From positions 37,862 to 101,861 of the forward strand of contig NZ_JADFCO010000058.1 in NCBI RefSeq assembly GCF_015356755.1: a DNA stretch of 64,000 bases. The letters run 5' to 3'. The position numbers and the translations under genes are program-made. Below are positions 1 to 9,284 of the stretch, piece by piece. Source of the stretch: Nonlabens antarcticus. Its GTDB lineage: Bacteria > Bacteroidota > Bacteroidia > Flavobacteriales > Flavobacteriaceae. The notes beneath the pieces were generated by a model that searched no databases, was not told where the DNA came from, and was given only the letters and a program-made list of their open reading frames with translations. The first letter of the stretch is position 1. Every line of letters starts with the position of its first letter.

Positions 1-1
1 G

Positions 2-1306
2 GGAGATCGAGGACAACTGGTAGGTGCAAAAGGGAAAAAATGGCATCCGGAGAAACCCTACGGAATGACACTAGTTCCTGGAGGTGCATTTATAATGGGT
101 AAGGCTGATGATGACATCGCTGCTACATTGAATGCGCCACCTAAAACAGTTACAGTGACTTCCTTTTATATGGATGAGACTGAAATTACTAATGCTGAAT
201 ATCGCAAGTTTACCAACTGGGTACGTGATTCCACATTAAGGATGCGACTTGCTATTATGGCAGACGACAATGGGTTGACACCAGGAAGTGGTGGTACCGG
301 TGATTTTGCATTTAAGGATGCTGCTGAAGACCCATCCGTATGGCAACAGTATGTGTTAGAAAATTATGTAGGTCTAGGAGAAACAGGGTATGAAGGTCGT
401 TATCTCAATTGGGATGAAGAATTGATCTGGGATACTGCAGACATTCCAGATGAATATTATGCAGAAGCTTACGACTCCATGTACATTCCTTATGAGGAAG
501 CTTACAATGGAGTTCGAACCATAGATGTAGAAAAATTGATCTATAGATATTCCGTGCAGGATATTGAAAAAGCGGCTCGCAACCCTGGTTTAAAAAGAAA
601 GGATTTCATCAGTCAGAATGAAATCAAGATTTATCCAGATACCACCGTATGGATCCGTGATTTTAATTACAGTTATAATGAGCCCATGCACAATGATTAT
701 TATTATCATGAGGCATACAGTGATTATCCAGTAGTAGGAGTGAACTGGGAACAGGCTAAAGCATTTTGTCAGTGGAGAACTACCTATCACGACAATTATA
801 GAAGTAAACGCAATTTAGAACGTGTTTTTCCATACCGACTTCCTACGGAGGCAGAATGGGAGTATGCAGCACGTGGTGGTCTAGAAGGAGCAACATACCC
901 ATGGGGTGGATTTTATGCTAAAAATGACAGAGGCTGTTTTATGGCAAATTTCAAACCTTTACGTGGAGATTATGCTGCAGATCAAGCTTTGTACACGGTA
1001 GAGGCAAAATCATACGATCCTAACGATTACAATCTGTACAATATGTCAGGAAACGTTTCAGAATGGGTAAACTCTTCTTATGAGCCAGGTGCCTATGAAT
1101 ATATGTCTTCCATGAATCCTGTAGTTAATGACGAGAGTAACCGTCGCAAGGGAGTTCGCGGTGGATCCTGGAAAGACGTTTCTTACTTCCTAGAAGTTGG
1201 AACTAGAGACTATGAGTATCAGGATTCTGCAAGAAGCTATATAGGTTTCAGAACTGTTCAATCATACGTGGGAACAGATGTTACCCTAAATGCGGCTACA
1301 AATTAA
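2..1306 (+). CDS. gldK: GldK, type IX secretion/gliding lipoprotein (5' truncated)
   Basis: The reading frame is open from base 2, so the gene begins before the window and its lipoprotein signal is not visible; an internal ATG at 65 is not the true start. The protein has the formylglycine-generating-enzyme (SUMF1-like) fold: an early LVPGG-FIMG motif, RLPTEAEWEYAARGG, then NMSGNVSEWV and RGGSW near the C-terminus. In the gliding Bacteroidota, GldK is the outer-membrane lipoprotein that forms a periplasmic ring with GldN. It is followed by gldL, gldM and gldN on the same strand with short gaps, the classical T9SS order. About 435 residues are visible, close to the full length expected for GldK. 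Confidence 0.93.
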   Translation, partial: GDRGQLVGAKGKKWHPEKPYGMTLVPGGAFIMGKADDDIAATLNAPPKTVTVTSFYMDETEITNAEYRKFTNWVRDSTLRMRLAIMADDNGLTPGSGGTGDFAFKDAAEDPSVWQQYVLENYVGLGETGYEGRYLNWDEELIWDTADIPDEYYAEAYDSMYIPYEEAYNGVRTIDVEKLIYRYSVQDIEKAARNPGLKRKDFISQNEIKIYPDTTVWIRDFNYSYNEPMHNDYYYHEAYSDYPVVGVNWEQAKAFCQWRTTYHDNYRSKRNLERVFPYRLPTEAEWEYAARGGLEGATYPWGGFYAKNDRGCFMANFKPLRGDYAADQALYTVEAKSYDPNDYNLYNMSGNVSEWVNSSYEPGAYEYMSSMNPVVNDESNRRKGVRGGSWKDVSYFLEVGTRDYEYQDSARSYIGFRTVQSYVGTDVTLNAATN

Positions 1307-1361
1307 CCGACCCATTTTCACTAATAATCATTTTATAACCTTTAACTAAGTACATTCTCTA

Positions 1362-2027
1362 ATGGCACAATCTAAAACAACAAAGAAATTATTTAACATG
1401 GCTTACGGCCTAGGAGCGTCTATTGTAATTGTAGGAGCACTTTTTAAAATCCTTCACTGGGAACTGCCTTTAGGTTTTTATACACTCACAGGTGGTGATC
1501 TTCTTGCGATAGGACTTTTAACTGAAGCTCTGATTTTTGCTATTTCAGCGTTTGAACCGGTAGAAGATAACTTAGACTGGTCTATTGTTTATCCAGAACT
1601 TGCTGGTGGTATGGCTTCCGCGAAAGCGAAACAAGTAACTGTATTAGAGGAAGAAGATGCTCAGGGAATGTTATCAAAAAAACTGGATGCTATGTTAAAA
1701 GACGCTAAGGTTGATGCGGCATTAATGGAAAGCCTGGGAACAAGCATAAGAAGTTTTGAAGGAGCAGCAAAGGGAATGGCTCCAACTGCAGAAGCAATGT
1801 CTTCTACAAGAAAATATTCTGAGGAAATGGCACTTGCTGCAGCCCAGATGGAATCATTGAACAGTCTTTATAAAGTACAAGTAGAAAGCACAGCTAGACA
1901 AGCCGAAATGAATGAGCAAGTTGCTCATAATGCAGGTCGTCTTAAAGATCAAATGGAAGGATTAGCAAACAACCTAAGCAGCCTAAATGGCGTTTATGGG
2001 AATATGCTAGGAGCCATGAAAGGTTAA
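1362..2027 (+). CDS. gldL: GldL, inner-membrane motor subunit of the T9SS
   Basis: This 221-residue protein has two hydrophobic helices near the N-terminus (about residues 15-35 and 42-62), with a charged/aromatic junction around HWELP, then a long cytoplasmic alpha-helical tail rich in Ala, Glu and Met. That is the architecture of GldL, which with GldM forms the proton-driven motor powering type IX secretion and gliding. It lies 55 bases after gldK and 42 before gldM. Bases 1614-1627 hold a one-mismatch version of a GCTTTCGCGAAAGC palindrome found elsewhere in the flanking chromosome. Confidence 0.95.
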   Translation: MAQSKTTKKLFNMAYGLGASIVIVGALFKILHWELPLGFYTLTGGDLLAIGLLTEALIFAISAFEPVEDNLDWSIVYPELAGGMASAKAKQVTVLEEEDAQGMLSKKLDAMLKDAKVDAALMESLGTSIRSFEGAAKGMAPTAEAMSSTRKYSEEMALAAAQMESLNSLYKVQVESTARQAEMNEQVAHNAGRLKDQMEGLANNLSSLNGVYGNMLGAMKG

Positions 2028-2069
2028 TTAGTAAAAATTAAATAACAAAAACACACTAATTAAATAATT

Positions 2070-3620
2070 ATGGCAGGAGGAGATTCCCCAAGGCAGAAGA
2101 TGATCAACCTAATGTATCTGGTTTTCATCGCAATGCTAGCACTAAATATGAGTAAAGAAGTTCTTACGGCTTTCGGACTAATGGAAGAGAGTGTTGCAAA
2201 TAACAATGCAACGCTGGAAACGAGAAACGAAGCATCTTTTGCGGCATTAGAAGCAAAAGCAGCAGAACAACCTAAACAATATCAAGAAGCAGCGCAGTCT
2301 GCAAAAAAAGTTACTGAAATCAGTGATAAATTCAATAATTACCTTAAGACGGTAAAAGACTCCATGATGGGGTCTGTTGATGACGATAAACAAGACGATT
2401 TTGAAGCTCAGGATAAGACAGATTATCTAGACTCAAGATTTTTCAAAGGTGATGGCCTAACAGACGATGGTAAAGAATTTTTAAAGCAGATGAATGATTA
2501 CCGTGAGGGAATGATTGCAGCTTTGCCAGAATCTGGATATGATAATCTAAAGTCAGAAATCAAGAGTAAGTTTGATACTAGCGATGTTCCCTCTGTAAGA
2601 AGTGAACCTGGTAGCGAGAAAATCAATTATTTGAATTATCATTTTGAAGGCTATCCATTGATTGCTTCAAAAACCAACTTGACTCAAATGCAAAACGATG
2701 TCAAGAATGCTGAAGCAGACGTTTTAGGACAATTACTTCAAGGAGAGCTCATCGAGATTGCTTCTATGAATAATTATCGTTCTATAGTAAGTCTTGAAAA
2801 AGGCGCTTTCTTTAATGGGGAAACGGTAACTGGTGAAGTAGTTCTGGGTCGTTATGATGATAACATGAAACCTACCAAAGTAATTATCAATGGAGCTGAG
2901 GTTCCCGCGAGTCAGATTAAGAATGGCCGTGTGATGTTGAACTTTGGAGCAGGTGGAGTAGGAGATAAAGAGATTAAAGGTGAGATGCAGTTTGTGGAGA
3001 ATGGAGAGACCGTAACTATTCCTATCGCTCAGAAATATTCTGTGATAGGGAGACCAAATTCTGCAACCATTAGTGCAGATAAAATGAATGTGGTTTATCG
3101 TGGCGTTGACAATCCTATGACAATTTCATTTGCAGGAATTGATGCAAGTAAGGTAAATGCTAGTGCTGCAGGATTAAGTGCTCGTGGTGGTTCACAATAC
3201 AATATGAAACCTTCTGGAGGTGCTGAGGTTAAGATTAATGTAACCGGCACGCTTCCTGATGGTTCTAAAGCGAGTGACTCAAAAACGTTCCGTATTAAAG
3301 ATCTTCCTAATCCTACTGGTTTGATTAGTGGTGAATTTGATGGAGTTCGCAAGAACAGAGCAAACCTTGCAATATCAACAGTGTCTGCTGCGTTCTTAGA
3401 CTTTGACTTTGATCTAACGCCTACCGTGACAGAATTTATACTGAAAGTACAGGGTCAGCCTGGAGTAAAAGTATCAGGTAGTAAAATGAATGGAGCTGCT
3501 CAAAGTGTATTGCAACGTGCGCCGCAAGGTTCCATCGTTCAAATTGCACAGATTAAAGCAACTGTTCCTGGAGTTCGTTTGAAGTCGGTAACACCGGTTT
3601 CTGTAGAGCTTACAGACTAA
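2070..3620 (+). CDS. gldM: GldM, periplasm-spanning T9SS motor protein
   Basis: The start carries MAGGDSPRQKMINLMYLVF, the GldM signature, and the single transmembrane helix follows at about residues 14-32. The remaining roughly 480 residues are periplasmic and contain repeated beta-rich domains, as known for GldM/PorM, which reaches from GldL to the GldK/GldN ring. The length of 516 residues is typical. The gene sits between gldL (42-base gap) and gldN (22-base gap) and is probably cotranscribed with them. Confidence 0.96.
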   Translation: MAGGDSPRQKMINLMYLVFIAMLALNMSKEVLTAFGLMEESVANNNATLETRNEASFAALEAKAAEQPKQYQEAAQSAKKVTEISDKFNNYLKTVKDSMMGSVDDDKQDDFEAQDKTDYLDSRFFKGDGLTDDGKEFLKQMNDYREGMIAALPESGYDNLKSEIKSKFDTSDVPSVRSEPGSEKINYLNYHFEGYPLIASKTNLTQMQNDVKNAEADVLGQLLQGELIEIASMNNYRSIVSLEKGAFFNGETVTGEVVLGRYDDNMKPTKVIINGAEVPASQIKNGRVMLNFGAGGVGDKEIKGEMQFVENGETVTIPIAQKYSVIGRPNSATISADKMNVVYRGVDNPMTISFAGIDASKVNASAAGLSARGGSQYNMKPSGGAEVKINVTGTLPDGSKASDSKTFRIKDLPNPTGLISGEFDGVRKNRANLAISTVSAAFLDFDFDLTPTVTEFILKVQGQPGVKVSGSKMNGAAQSVLQRAPQGSIVQIAQIKATVPGVRLKSVTPVSVELTD

Positions 3621-3642
3621 TTGAATTAATAAAATACAACTC

Positions 3643-4518
3643 ATGAATAAATTGTTAGCCTTTATTGCAGTAGTAGCTCTTTGTGGGATTACCCAGGCAC
3701 AAAACAATATTCTTAACGCTAAGTCTTTTGAAGAAATAGGGGAGAAGACGTTAGAGCAAGTCATAAATGATAACGATAAACCATTGCCTTATGGCTTTGT
3801 GGGAGATCGCGATATCTTATGGGAACGCAATACGTGGGAAAGAATCGATCTTGATGAAAAGATTAATTTCCCATTGTACTATCCAGTGGATACGAACTTT
3901 GTAGGTTCTAATAGAAGATCGTTATTTCACGTGATTACTAAAGCTGCGGCAGAAGGTAAGGTCAACCTTTATGCAGACTCTTACGGGAATACTAAAAAGA
4001 ATTTTGCCGAAATAGGGTCCAGTATGAAAACAGTGGATACTTCTGATGCTGGTATAACTATCTATAACCAGACTGGAAGTGTTCCAGCGGAGTATATTAC
4101 CACTACAACTGTTAATGCAAATATGGTTAAGGAATACCGCATACGTGGTGTATGGTATTTTGACAGCCGTCAGGGAGAATTGAAATACCGCATGATTGCC
4201 ATTGCCCCTGTAACTCCTGATGTGAATTTCTTACAGGATAAAGAAGGAGTGGAGCTATTTTGGGTTTTCTATCCTGAATTAAGAGGTATTTTGCATGAAG
4301 CTAAAGTCTTCAATGAGAAGAACTCTGCAAGGCCTTTGACATTTGATCACTTATTAAATTCAAGACACTTTAATGCTACGATTTATAAGATCGATAACGT
4401 TCAAGGCGATCGTTATATTGATAGCTATATCGCAGATAATTCCATGATGCAGTTGCTAGAATCTGAGCGTCTAAAGGAAACCATTAGAAACTTTGAAATT
4501 GATATGTGGAACTATTAG
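3643..4518 (+). CDS. gldN: GldN, periplasmic ring protein of the T9SS
   Basis: A 291-residue exported protein with a signal peptide ending near ITQAQ (residues 16-20) and the GldN/PorN features DRDILWERNTWERIDL and a C-terminal ERLKETIRNFE helix. GldN partners GldK in the outer-membrane-associated ring of the type IX secretion system. It closes the gldKLMN operon; a strong hairpin with a T-run follows 24 bases after the stop codon. Confidence 0.95.
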   Translation: MNKLLAFIAVVALCGITQAQNNILNAKSFEEIGEKTLEQVINDNDKPLPYGFVGDRDILWERNTWERIDLDEKINFPLYYPVDTNFVGSNRRSLFHVITKAAAEGKVNLYADSYGNTKKNFAEIGSSMKTVDTSDAGITIYNQTGSVPAEYITTTTVNANMVKEYRIRGVWYFDSRQGELKYRMIAIAPVTPDVNFLQDKEGVELFWVFYPELRGILHEAKVFNEKNSARPLTFDHLLNSRHFNATIYKIDNVQGDRYIDSYIADNSMMQLLESERLKETIRNFEIDMWNY

Positions 4519-4542
4519 AATCATGTATCATTTATAATATCA

Positions 4543-4568
4543 AGCCTTGCAACCGCAAGGCTTTTTTT
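4543..4568 (+). terminator. Rho-independent terminator after gldN
   Basis: The 8-bp stem AGCCTTGC/GCAAGGCT has a 4-base loop and is followed by a run of T. It ends the gldKLMN transcript. Confidence 0.85.
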
Positions 4569-4595
4569 ATGACGTTAACTTAGTATTTTTGAATT

Positions 4596-5636
4596 ATGAA
4601 AGACGTAATAATAGTAGGAGGCGGGATTGCGGGTTGTACACTTGCCTGGCAGTGGCACCTGCAAGGTAAATCCATATTATGGATTGCAGATGATACCGTC
4701 GCTTCCAGTCATGTGGCTGCGGGAGTTTTTAATCCAGTGGTGTTGAAACGGTTTAGCCCTGTCTGGAATGCGCAAGAGCAACTCGATTTGTTATTTCCTT
4801 TTTACACGCAGGTTCAATCTTATTTGAGCGAGCCACTGCTGCATTTAAAGCCAGTGTGGAGGCGCTTACACGATGAGAAGGAAAGGAAAACCTGGACTCG
4901 AAAATCGATGCGTGAGGATTTAGATAATTTGATGGTAACAAATCCTATTGATGATTCGATTGAGGGTATTGAAGCTCCTTATGGTTATGGTATGGTAAAT
5001 CATACCGGCTGGCTAGATACAAATGTATACATGCAAGGTTCTTTTGAATATTTTAAAAAAAGAGAAGAGTTCGAGTTAGCTATTTTTGATTACGCTGCAT
5101 TGAACATTAACAAGGATCATGTTACTTATCAGGATAGAGAGGCAAACGCAATCATTTTTGCTGAAGGTATTCGCTTACCGGAAAACCCTTGGTTTAAAAA
5201 CCTTCCTTTACAGGGTAATAAAGGTGAGATCTTAATTATAAAGTGTGCAGGTTTGAAGTTAGATCAGATCATCAAATCCTCTGTCTTTCTCATGCCATTT
5301 AAAGAAGATCTATTTTGGGTAGGAGCCACCTATGATCGTGATTATATCGATTCAGATGCAACTGAAGTTGCTAGGGATTACCTGATTTCTAAACTGGACA
5401 CATTTCTGAAAATTCCCTATGAGATCGTCGATCAGAAAAGCGGCATACGGCCTACTACAGTGGATAGGAGACCATTCGTGGGGAATCATCCTGAACTTAA
5501 GAACCTTTATGTTTTCAACGGTATGGGGAGTCGTGCTTCGTTGGTAGCACCATGGGCTTCAAAATTACTTTTTGAAAAAATGTATACTGGAACTGAAATG
5601 CCTGCGGAAATGGATATATCTAGATTTCAGAATTAG
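4596..5636 (+). CDS. FAD-dependent oxidoreductase, DAO (glycine-oxidase-like) family
   Basis: This 346-residue protein begins with a Rossmann nucleotide-binding motif (VIIVGGGIAGCTLA, residues 4-17), followed by the ASSHVAAGVFNPV segment seen in DAO/ThiO-type flavoenzymes. The C-terminus carries SGIRPTTVDRRPFVG and a GMGSRA motif that closes the FAD site. The family oxidises amines or amino acids; the substrate cannot be read from the sequence. The 3' end overlaps the convergent DUF983 gene by 17 bases. Confidence 0.85.
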   Translation: MKDVIIVGGGIAGCTLAWQWHLQGKSILWIADDTVASSHVAAGVFNPVVLKRFSPVWNAQEQLDLLFPFYTQVQSYLSEPLLHLKPVWRRLHDEKERKTWTRKSMREDLDNLMVTNPIDDSIEGIEAPYGYGMVNHTGWLDTNVYMQGSFEYFKKREEFELAIFDYAALNINKDHVTYQDREANAIIFAEGIRLPENPWFKNLPLQGNKGEILIIKCAGLKLDQIIKSSVFLMPFKEDLFWVGATYDRDYIDSDATEVARDYLISKLDTFLKIPYEIVDQKSGIRPTTVDRRPFVGNHPELKNLYVFNGMGSRASLVAPWASKLLFEKMYTGTEMPAEMDISRFQN

Positions 5637-6012
5637 AGTCGGCTTTGTCCGGGTCATAATCTAAGAATATATTAATCCAGATATTTCGAGAAAGTCTAAT
5701 GACAATGGGTAATGAAAGTATTGATATTGCAGTAATTAGCCAGAATATATTCCACCGTGACCAGTCAAAGATAAAGTAGGTCAGTACAAATGCTGCCATT
5801 GCAATCGCTATTCCCACGCCATAGCTCACATACATAGAGCCATAAAAAAAGCTAGGTTCAATCTTGTATTTAGTGCCACAATGAGAACAACGCTCGTGCA
5901 TTTCCTGCGTCTTTTTAGGGTTGTAAAGATTAGAACTGGTGTACATTGATTCTTCCTGACAAATGGGACAGGTACCGGTGAAAATACTGTATAATTTAGT
6001 ACCTTTTAGCAT
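5620..6012 (-). CDS. DUF983 zinc-ribbon membrane protein
   Basis: This 130-residue protein has an N-terminal zinc ribbon with two CxxC pairs (C14-P-I-C17 and C42-S-H-C45) and then two adjacent transmembrane helices (about residues 60-80 and 87-107). That matches DUF983, a family common in Bacteroidota and Alphaproteobacteria with no established function. It is convergent with the FAD oxidoreductase (17-base overlap) and divergent from the ABC-F gene; the shared upstream gap holds a palindromic promoter-like element. Confidence 0.85.
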   Translation of the reverse strand: MLKGTKLYSIFTGTCPICQEESMYTSSNLYNPKKTQEMHERCSHCGTKYKIEPSFFYGSMYVSYGVGIAIAMAAFVLTYFIFDWSRWNIFWLITAISILSLPIVIRLSRNIWINIFLDYDPDKADSNSEI

Positions 6013-6043
6013 AATAAAACTTTAGTGTTCATTGGGATAAACG

Positions 6044-6059
6044 CATCTTTGCAAAGATA
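6044..6059. promoter_or_regulatory. Back-to-back -7-like boxes between DUF983 and ABC-F
   Basis: The perfect 14-bp palindrome ATCTTTGCAAAGAT (6045-6058) places TATCTTTG on the minus strand and CATCTTTG on the plus strand. Both resemble the Bacteroidota -7 box TAnnTTTG. It lies about 40 bases before the DUF983 start codon and 10-25 bases before the ABC-F start. A well-spaced -33 TTG is not evident on either strand, so the assignment is tentative. Confidence 0.4.
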
Positions 6060-6069
6060 CAAAATTGCT

Positions 6070-8010
6070 ATGCTCAACATCCACGATTTGCACGTCAGCT
6101 TTGGCGGTGAACCACTTTTTGAAGAAATTACATTTAGACTGAATGCGGGCAACCGCGTGGGTTTGATAGGGAAAAACGGTGCTGGAAAATCCACTATGCT
6201 CAAGGTTATTTCTGGCGATATCCCTGCAGATCAAGGTTCGCTGGCTATAGAAAAAGGCGTCAGTATTGGATTCTTGCGGCAGGACATTGACTTCGAGATG
6301 GGTAGAACCGTTTTAGAAGAAGCCTATACCGCTTTCGCGAAAGCGAGATCTATAGAAGTGCAAATGGAAGAAATCAACCACGCACTCGCCACGAGAACAG
6401 ACTATGAGAGCGATAGCTACATGCAGCTTATTCAAGATATAGGGGACATCACCCATGAATATGAAATCATAGGCGGTTATCAGTATAAAGGTGAAACCGA
6501 AAAGATACTAAAAGGGCTGGCCTTCAAGCCAGAACAATTTAACATGCTGACTGACGAGCTTTCCGGTGGATGGCGCATGCGTATCGAGCTGGCAAAACTA
6601 CTGCTTGAAAAACACGATATTCTATTACTGGATGAGCCTACAAATCACCTGGATATAGACTCTATACTTTGGCTGGAACAATTCTTACAGACTTATCCTG
6701 GTGCAGTGGTCATCGTGAGTCACGATAAAATGTTCCTGGATAATGTTACAAATCGTACCATTGAAATTAGCCTGGGAAGAATATATGATTACCCCAAACC
6801 TTACACTCAGTTTCTAGCCCTAAGAGCAGAGCTGCGCGAGCAACAAGCAGCCACAGCAAAGAACCAGCAGAAGGAAATTGAACGCACGGAAAAGCTGATC
6901 GAGAAGTTCAAGGCAAAAGCCAGTAAAGCCACCATGGCACAGTCGCTGGTAAAAAAGTTGAACAGAATGGATAAAGTAGAAGTTGATCAGGTGGATAACG
7001 CCGCCATGAATATCAACTTTACGCAGTCCATACAACCTGGAAAAATAGTTCTAGAGATTGAAAAGATTCAAAAATCCTATGCTGATAAAAATGTGTTGCG
7101 CGGTGTAGATCTTATGATTGAGCGAGGGACTAGAATTGCTTTTGTCGGGCAAAACGGAATGGGAAAATCCACACTTGCCAAGATTATTGTGGGTGACATA
7201 AAAGATTATAAAGGCGATGTAAATCTGGGTCACAACGTGCAGTTGGGTTATTTTGCCCAAAATCAAGCAGAATATCTAGACGGTGAAAAAACCGTGCTGG
7301 ATACTATGATTGACTCTGCAGACGATACGAACAGAGTCAAAGTTAGGGACATGTTGGGATCATTTTTGTTCCGTGGGGATGAGGTGGAGAAAAAGGTAAA
7401 AGTGTTGAGTGGTGGTGAACGCAATCGTCTAGCGTTGTGTAAATTGTTACTCCAGCCTTTCAACGTCCTTATTATGGATGAGCCTACGAATCACCTGGAC
7501 ATGCAATCCAAAAATGTGTTGAAGCAAGCGCTTATTAAATTTGCTGGAACTCTGATTGTTGTTTCTCACGACCGGGAATTTCTACAAGGTCTGACAGACC
7601 TGGTTTACGAATTCCGCGATCATAAATTACATGCTTATTTAGGTGATATTGATTATTATCTGGACCAGCGCAAGGCTCGTGATATGCGAGAAATTGAAAA
7701 AAGTACAGAGGTTGATAAGAGTTCGCTTTCGCGAAAGCGGGATAGTGAGGAAAATAAACCATCCTACGAACAACAGAAAAAGATAAAGTCTCTCAACAAC
7801 CGCCTCTCAAATGCGGAATCTGAGATTAATAAGTTAGAACGCGAGGTGAAAAAGATGGATTCAGATCTGGCTTCCAACTATGATAAAATGTCGAAAGACC
7901 CTAAGTTTTTCGATTCCTATAAGGCAAAGAAAAAGTCTCTGGAGGAATGGATGGGAAAATGGGAAACTGTTTCTGAAGAGTTAGAAAACATAACTCAATC
8001 TGTAGCTTAA
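6070..8010 (+). CDS. ABC-F family ATPase (ribosome-associated translation factor)
   Basis: Two ABC ATPase domains lie in one chain without membrane segments. The first has Walker A GKNGAGKST, signature ELSGGWRMR and Walker B LLLDEPTNHLD; the second has GQNGMGKST, VLSGGERNR and LIMDEPTNHLD. Between them lies the helical linker that in ABC-F proteins enters the ribosomal E site, and a coiled coil closes the C-terminus. It resembles the Uup/YbiT/EttA group, which relieves stalled ribosomes. The start at 6070 gives MLNIHDLHVSFGG, the normal family N-terminus; an upstream ATG at 6025 would add 15 atypical residues and cover the promoter-like palindrome. Two copies of a 16-bp palindrome lie inside the gene, in poorly conserved stretches. 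Confidence 0.92.
   Translation: MLNIHDLHVSFGGEPLFEEITFRLNAGNRVGLIGKNGAGKSTMLKVISGDIPADQGSLAIEKGVSIGFLRQDIDFEMGRTVLEEAYTAFAKARSIEVQMEEINHALATRTDYESDSYMQLIQDIGDITHEYEIIGGYQYKGETEKILKGLAFKPEQFNMLTDELSGGWRMRIELAKLLLEKHDILLLDEPTNHLDIDSILWLEQFLQTYPGAVVIVSHDKMFLDNVTNRTIEISLGRIYDYPKPYTQFLALRAELREQQAATAKNQQKEIERTEKLIEKFKAKASKATMAQSLVKKLNRMDKVEVDQVDNAAMNINFTQSIQPGKIVLEIEKIQKSYADKNVLRGVDLMIERGTRIAFVGQNGMGKSTLAKIIVGDIKDYKGDVNLGHNVQLGYFAQNQAEYLDGEKTVLDTMIDSADDTNRVKVRDMLGSFLFRGDEVEKKVKVLSGGERNRLALCKLLLQPFNVLIMDEPTNHLDMQSKNVLKQALIKFAGTLIVVSHDREFLQGLTDLVYEFRDHKLHAYLGDIDYYLDQRKARDMREIEKSTEVDKSSLSRKRDSEENKPSYEQQKKIKSLNNRLSNAESEINKLEREVKKMDSDLASNYDKMSKDPKFFDSYKAKKKSLEEWMGKWETVSEELENITQSVA
6330..6345. repeat. 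16-bp palindrome CGCTTTCGCGAAAGCG, copy 1
   Basis: A perfect palindrome inside the first half of the ABC-F gene, where it encodes a stretch reading AFAKA. Identical copies are at 7724-7739 and 61007-61022. Confidence 0.8.
7724..7739. repeat. 16-bp palindrome CGCTTTCGCGAAAGCG, copy 2
   Basis: Identical to copy 1 but read in another frame (encoding LSRK), in the variable linker between the second ATPase domain and the C-terminal coiled coil of the ABC-F protein. Confidence 0.8.
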
Positions 8011-8054
8011 AGGAAGAGTTTTGAGATGTAAAGCAAGAGTATAAATCGATCATT

Positions 8055-8234
8055 ATGATAGAGCATTTTTTTGCGTGTCCACATTGCTGGCAGGAGATTT
8101 CAATGTTACTGGACCCAGCGTATTCTCAGACATATGTGGAAGATTGTGAGGTGTGTTGTAATCCCATTGAATTGATGGTAAGCTTTGAAGATGGAGAACT
8201 CGCTTCATTTCAGGCGAAAGAAATAGGTCAATAA
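8055..8234 (+). CDS. CPXCG-motif cysteine-rich small protein
   Basis: This 59-residue protein starts MIEHFFACPHCWQEISMLLD and has a second cysteine cluster CEVCC around residues 31-35. It matches the small CPXCG-motif cysteine-rich protein family, a presumed zinc ribbon of unknown function. It is 44 bases after the ABC-F stop codon and is followed at once by a strong bidirectional hairpin. Confidence 0.8.
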   Translation: MIEHFFACPHCWQEISMLLDPAYSQTYVEDCEVCCNPIELMVSFEDGELASFQAKEIGQ

Positions 8235-8262
8235 AATAAGCCGCTCAAGAGCGGCTTATTTA
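8235..8262. terminator. Bidirectional Rho-independent terminator
   Basis: The inverted repeat AATAAGCCGCTC/GAGCGGCTTATT starts right after the stop codon of the CPXCG gene. A-tracts and T-tracts on both sides let it work in either direction; the next gene is on the minus strand. Confidence 0.85.
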
Positions 8263-8342
8263 TTTCTTATATGAAGTTGCCAGCAGTTAACTACAAATAC
8301 GATGCGTTAAAAATCAACGATCTATGCCACTGCGGGTTGGTA

Positions 8343-8807
8343 TTAGTCATTCAAATGTTCTGCTATATCTTCCAGTCTTTTTATCTGATTGATCGTACTT
8401 TGAATTTCGTCCTTTTGAGCAGTTAGAATGGTAACCACTGTTTGTGGCATTTCCTTACTATGCTCTAAAACTTCAGAATACTCCTCAACAGCAGACTTTT
8501 CTCCTCTTAGACATTCCTCTAAAATGGTTTCATCTTTATTACTACTAAATGCAGCTTTGAGGTTCATCCATCCACGGTGCATATCGCCAGTAACACTACC
8601 GTCAAATTCTGGCTTTTCTTTCATTCCTTTCATCTCACTGGTAAGGGATGCGGCATACTGCGTGCGCTTTGCCCCTTGTTGTGCAAACCATCTTTTGAGA
8701 TCTACATGATCAGTCACCTCTGCCGCATTTGCATAGCCGCGTTGTGCGTCATATGTTTTCTCAAGAATGTTATTCAGGTATTTTTGTGTATTTACTTTGG
8801 AGTCCAT
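8343..8807 (-). CDS. PA2169-type four-helix-bundle protein (DUF2383)
   Basis: This 154-residue soluble all-helical protein has the ferritin-like DUF2383 pattern: a YDAQRGYANAAE helix, a central WMNLKAAF segment and a GEKSAVEEYSEVLE helix with acidic residues spaced as in metal-binding four-helix bundles. Family members are induced in stress or stationary phase in several bacteria, but their role is not established. It is a single-gene unit convergent with the ABC-F/CPXCG pair. Confidence 0.85.
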   Translation of the reverse strand: MDSKVNTQKYLNNILEKTYDAQRGYANAAEVTDHVDLKRWFAQQGAKRTQYAASLTSEMKGMKEKPEFDGSVTGDMHRGWMNLKAAFSSNKDETILEECLRGEKSAVEEYSEVLEHSKEMPQTVVTILTAQKDEIQSTINQIKRLEDIAEHLND

Positions 8808-8911
8808 GATGTTTTTTCTTTTAAATCTACTCTAAATGATACGTAGAAAGCCTAAGCCTGTGTGATTTGAGAAGAGTTTAACAATAGATGCTAATCTATC
8901 TTTAAATAAAG

Positions 8912-8942
8912 TTGTGGATAATGTAAAACAGTGCTATATTTG
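8912..8942 (+). promoter_or_regulatory. Promoter of the initiator tRNA gene
   Basis: TTG at 8912-8914, a 20-base spacer and TATATTTG at 8935-8942 match the Bacteroidota sigma consensus TTG-N17-20-TAnnTTTG. It lies about 85 bases before the mature tRNA 5' end. Confidence 0.75.
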
Positions 8943-9028
8943 CCGTCCCGTTCAAAAGAAAGGGATTTGTTTATCGTCAACGTTATGAGTTGAAGGTTTA
9001 AAGCCATTTGATAAGCAAGAGATTAAAT

Positions 9029-9105
<77 letters not shown>

Positions 9106-9113
9106 CAAAGACA

Positions 9114-9143
9114 AGGCTTCACAGAAATGTGAAGCCTTTTTTT
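9114..9143 (+). terminator. Terminator just inside the ICE, serving the tRNA
   Basis: The 10-bp stem AGGCTTCACA/TGTGAAGCCT has a GAAA tetraloop, then a T-run. It is element DNA, and replaces the original tRNA terminator now displaced to 58341-58369, which uses the same GAAA loop design. Confidence 0.85.
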
Positions 9144-9151
9144 ATGAACTG

Positions 9152-9174
9152 GGTACAACATAGGTACAACATTT
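9152..9174 (+). repeat. Left copy of 23-bp tandem motif, probable integrase arm site
   Basis: Two tandem 11-mers (GGTACAACATA, GGTACAACATT) followed by T. The identical 23 bp occurs at 58166-58188, next to the other att site, in the same orientation. Confidence 0.65.
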
Positions 9175-9284
9175 TAATAATTTACAAACTCTCATAGCAA
9201 ACATCATCAATTGGAACTAGATACATTTAAATTAAATGATTTCATATAGATTATATTTTTTGATTAAAAAAAAAGGAATGCCTT

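Noticed and set aside
6025..6069. Upstream start of the ABC-F gene
   Set aside because: The 15 extra residues are not typical of the family and would cover the palindromic promoter-like element; the ATG at 6070 gives the normal N-terminus.
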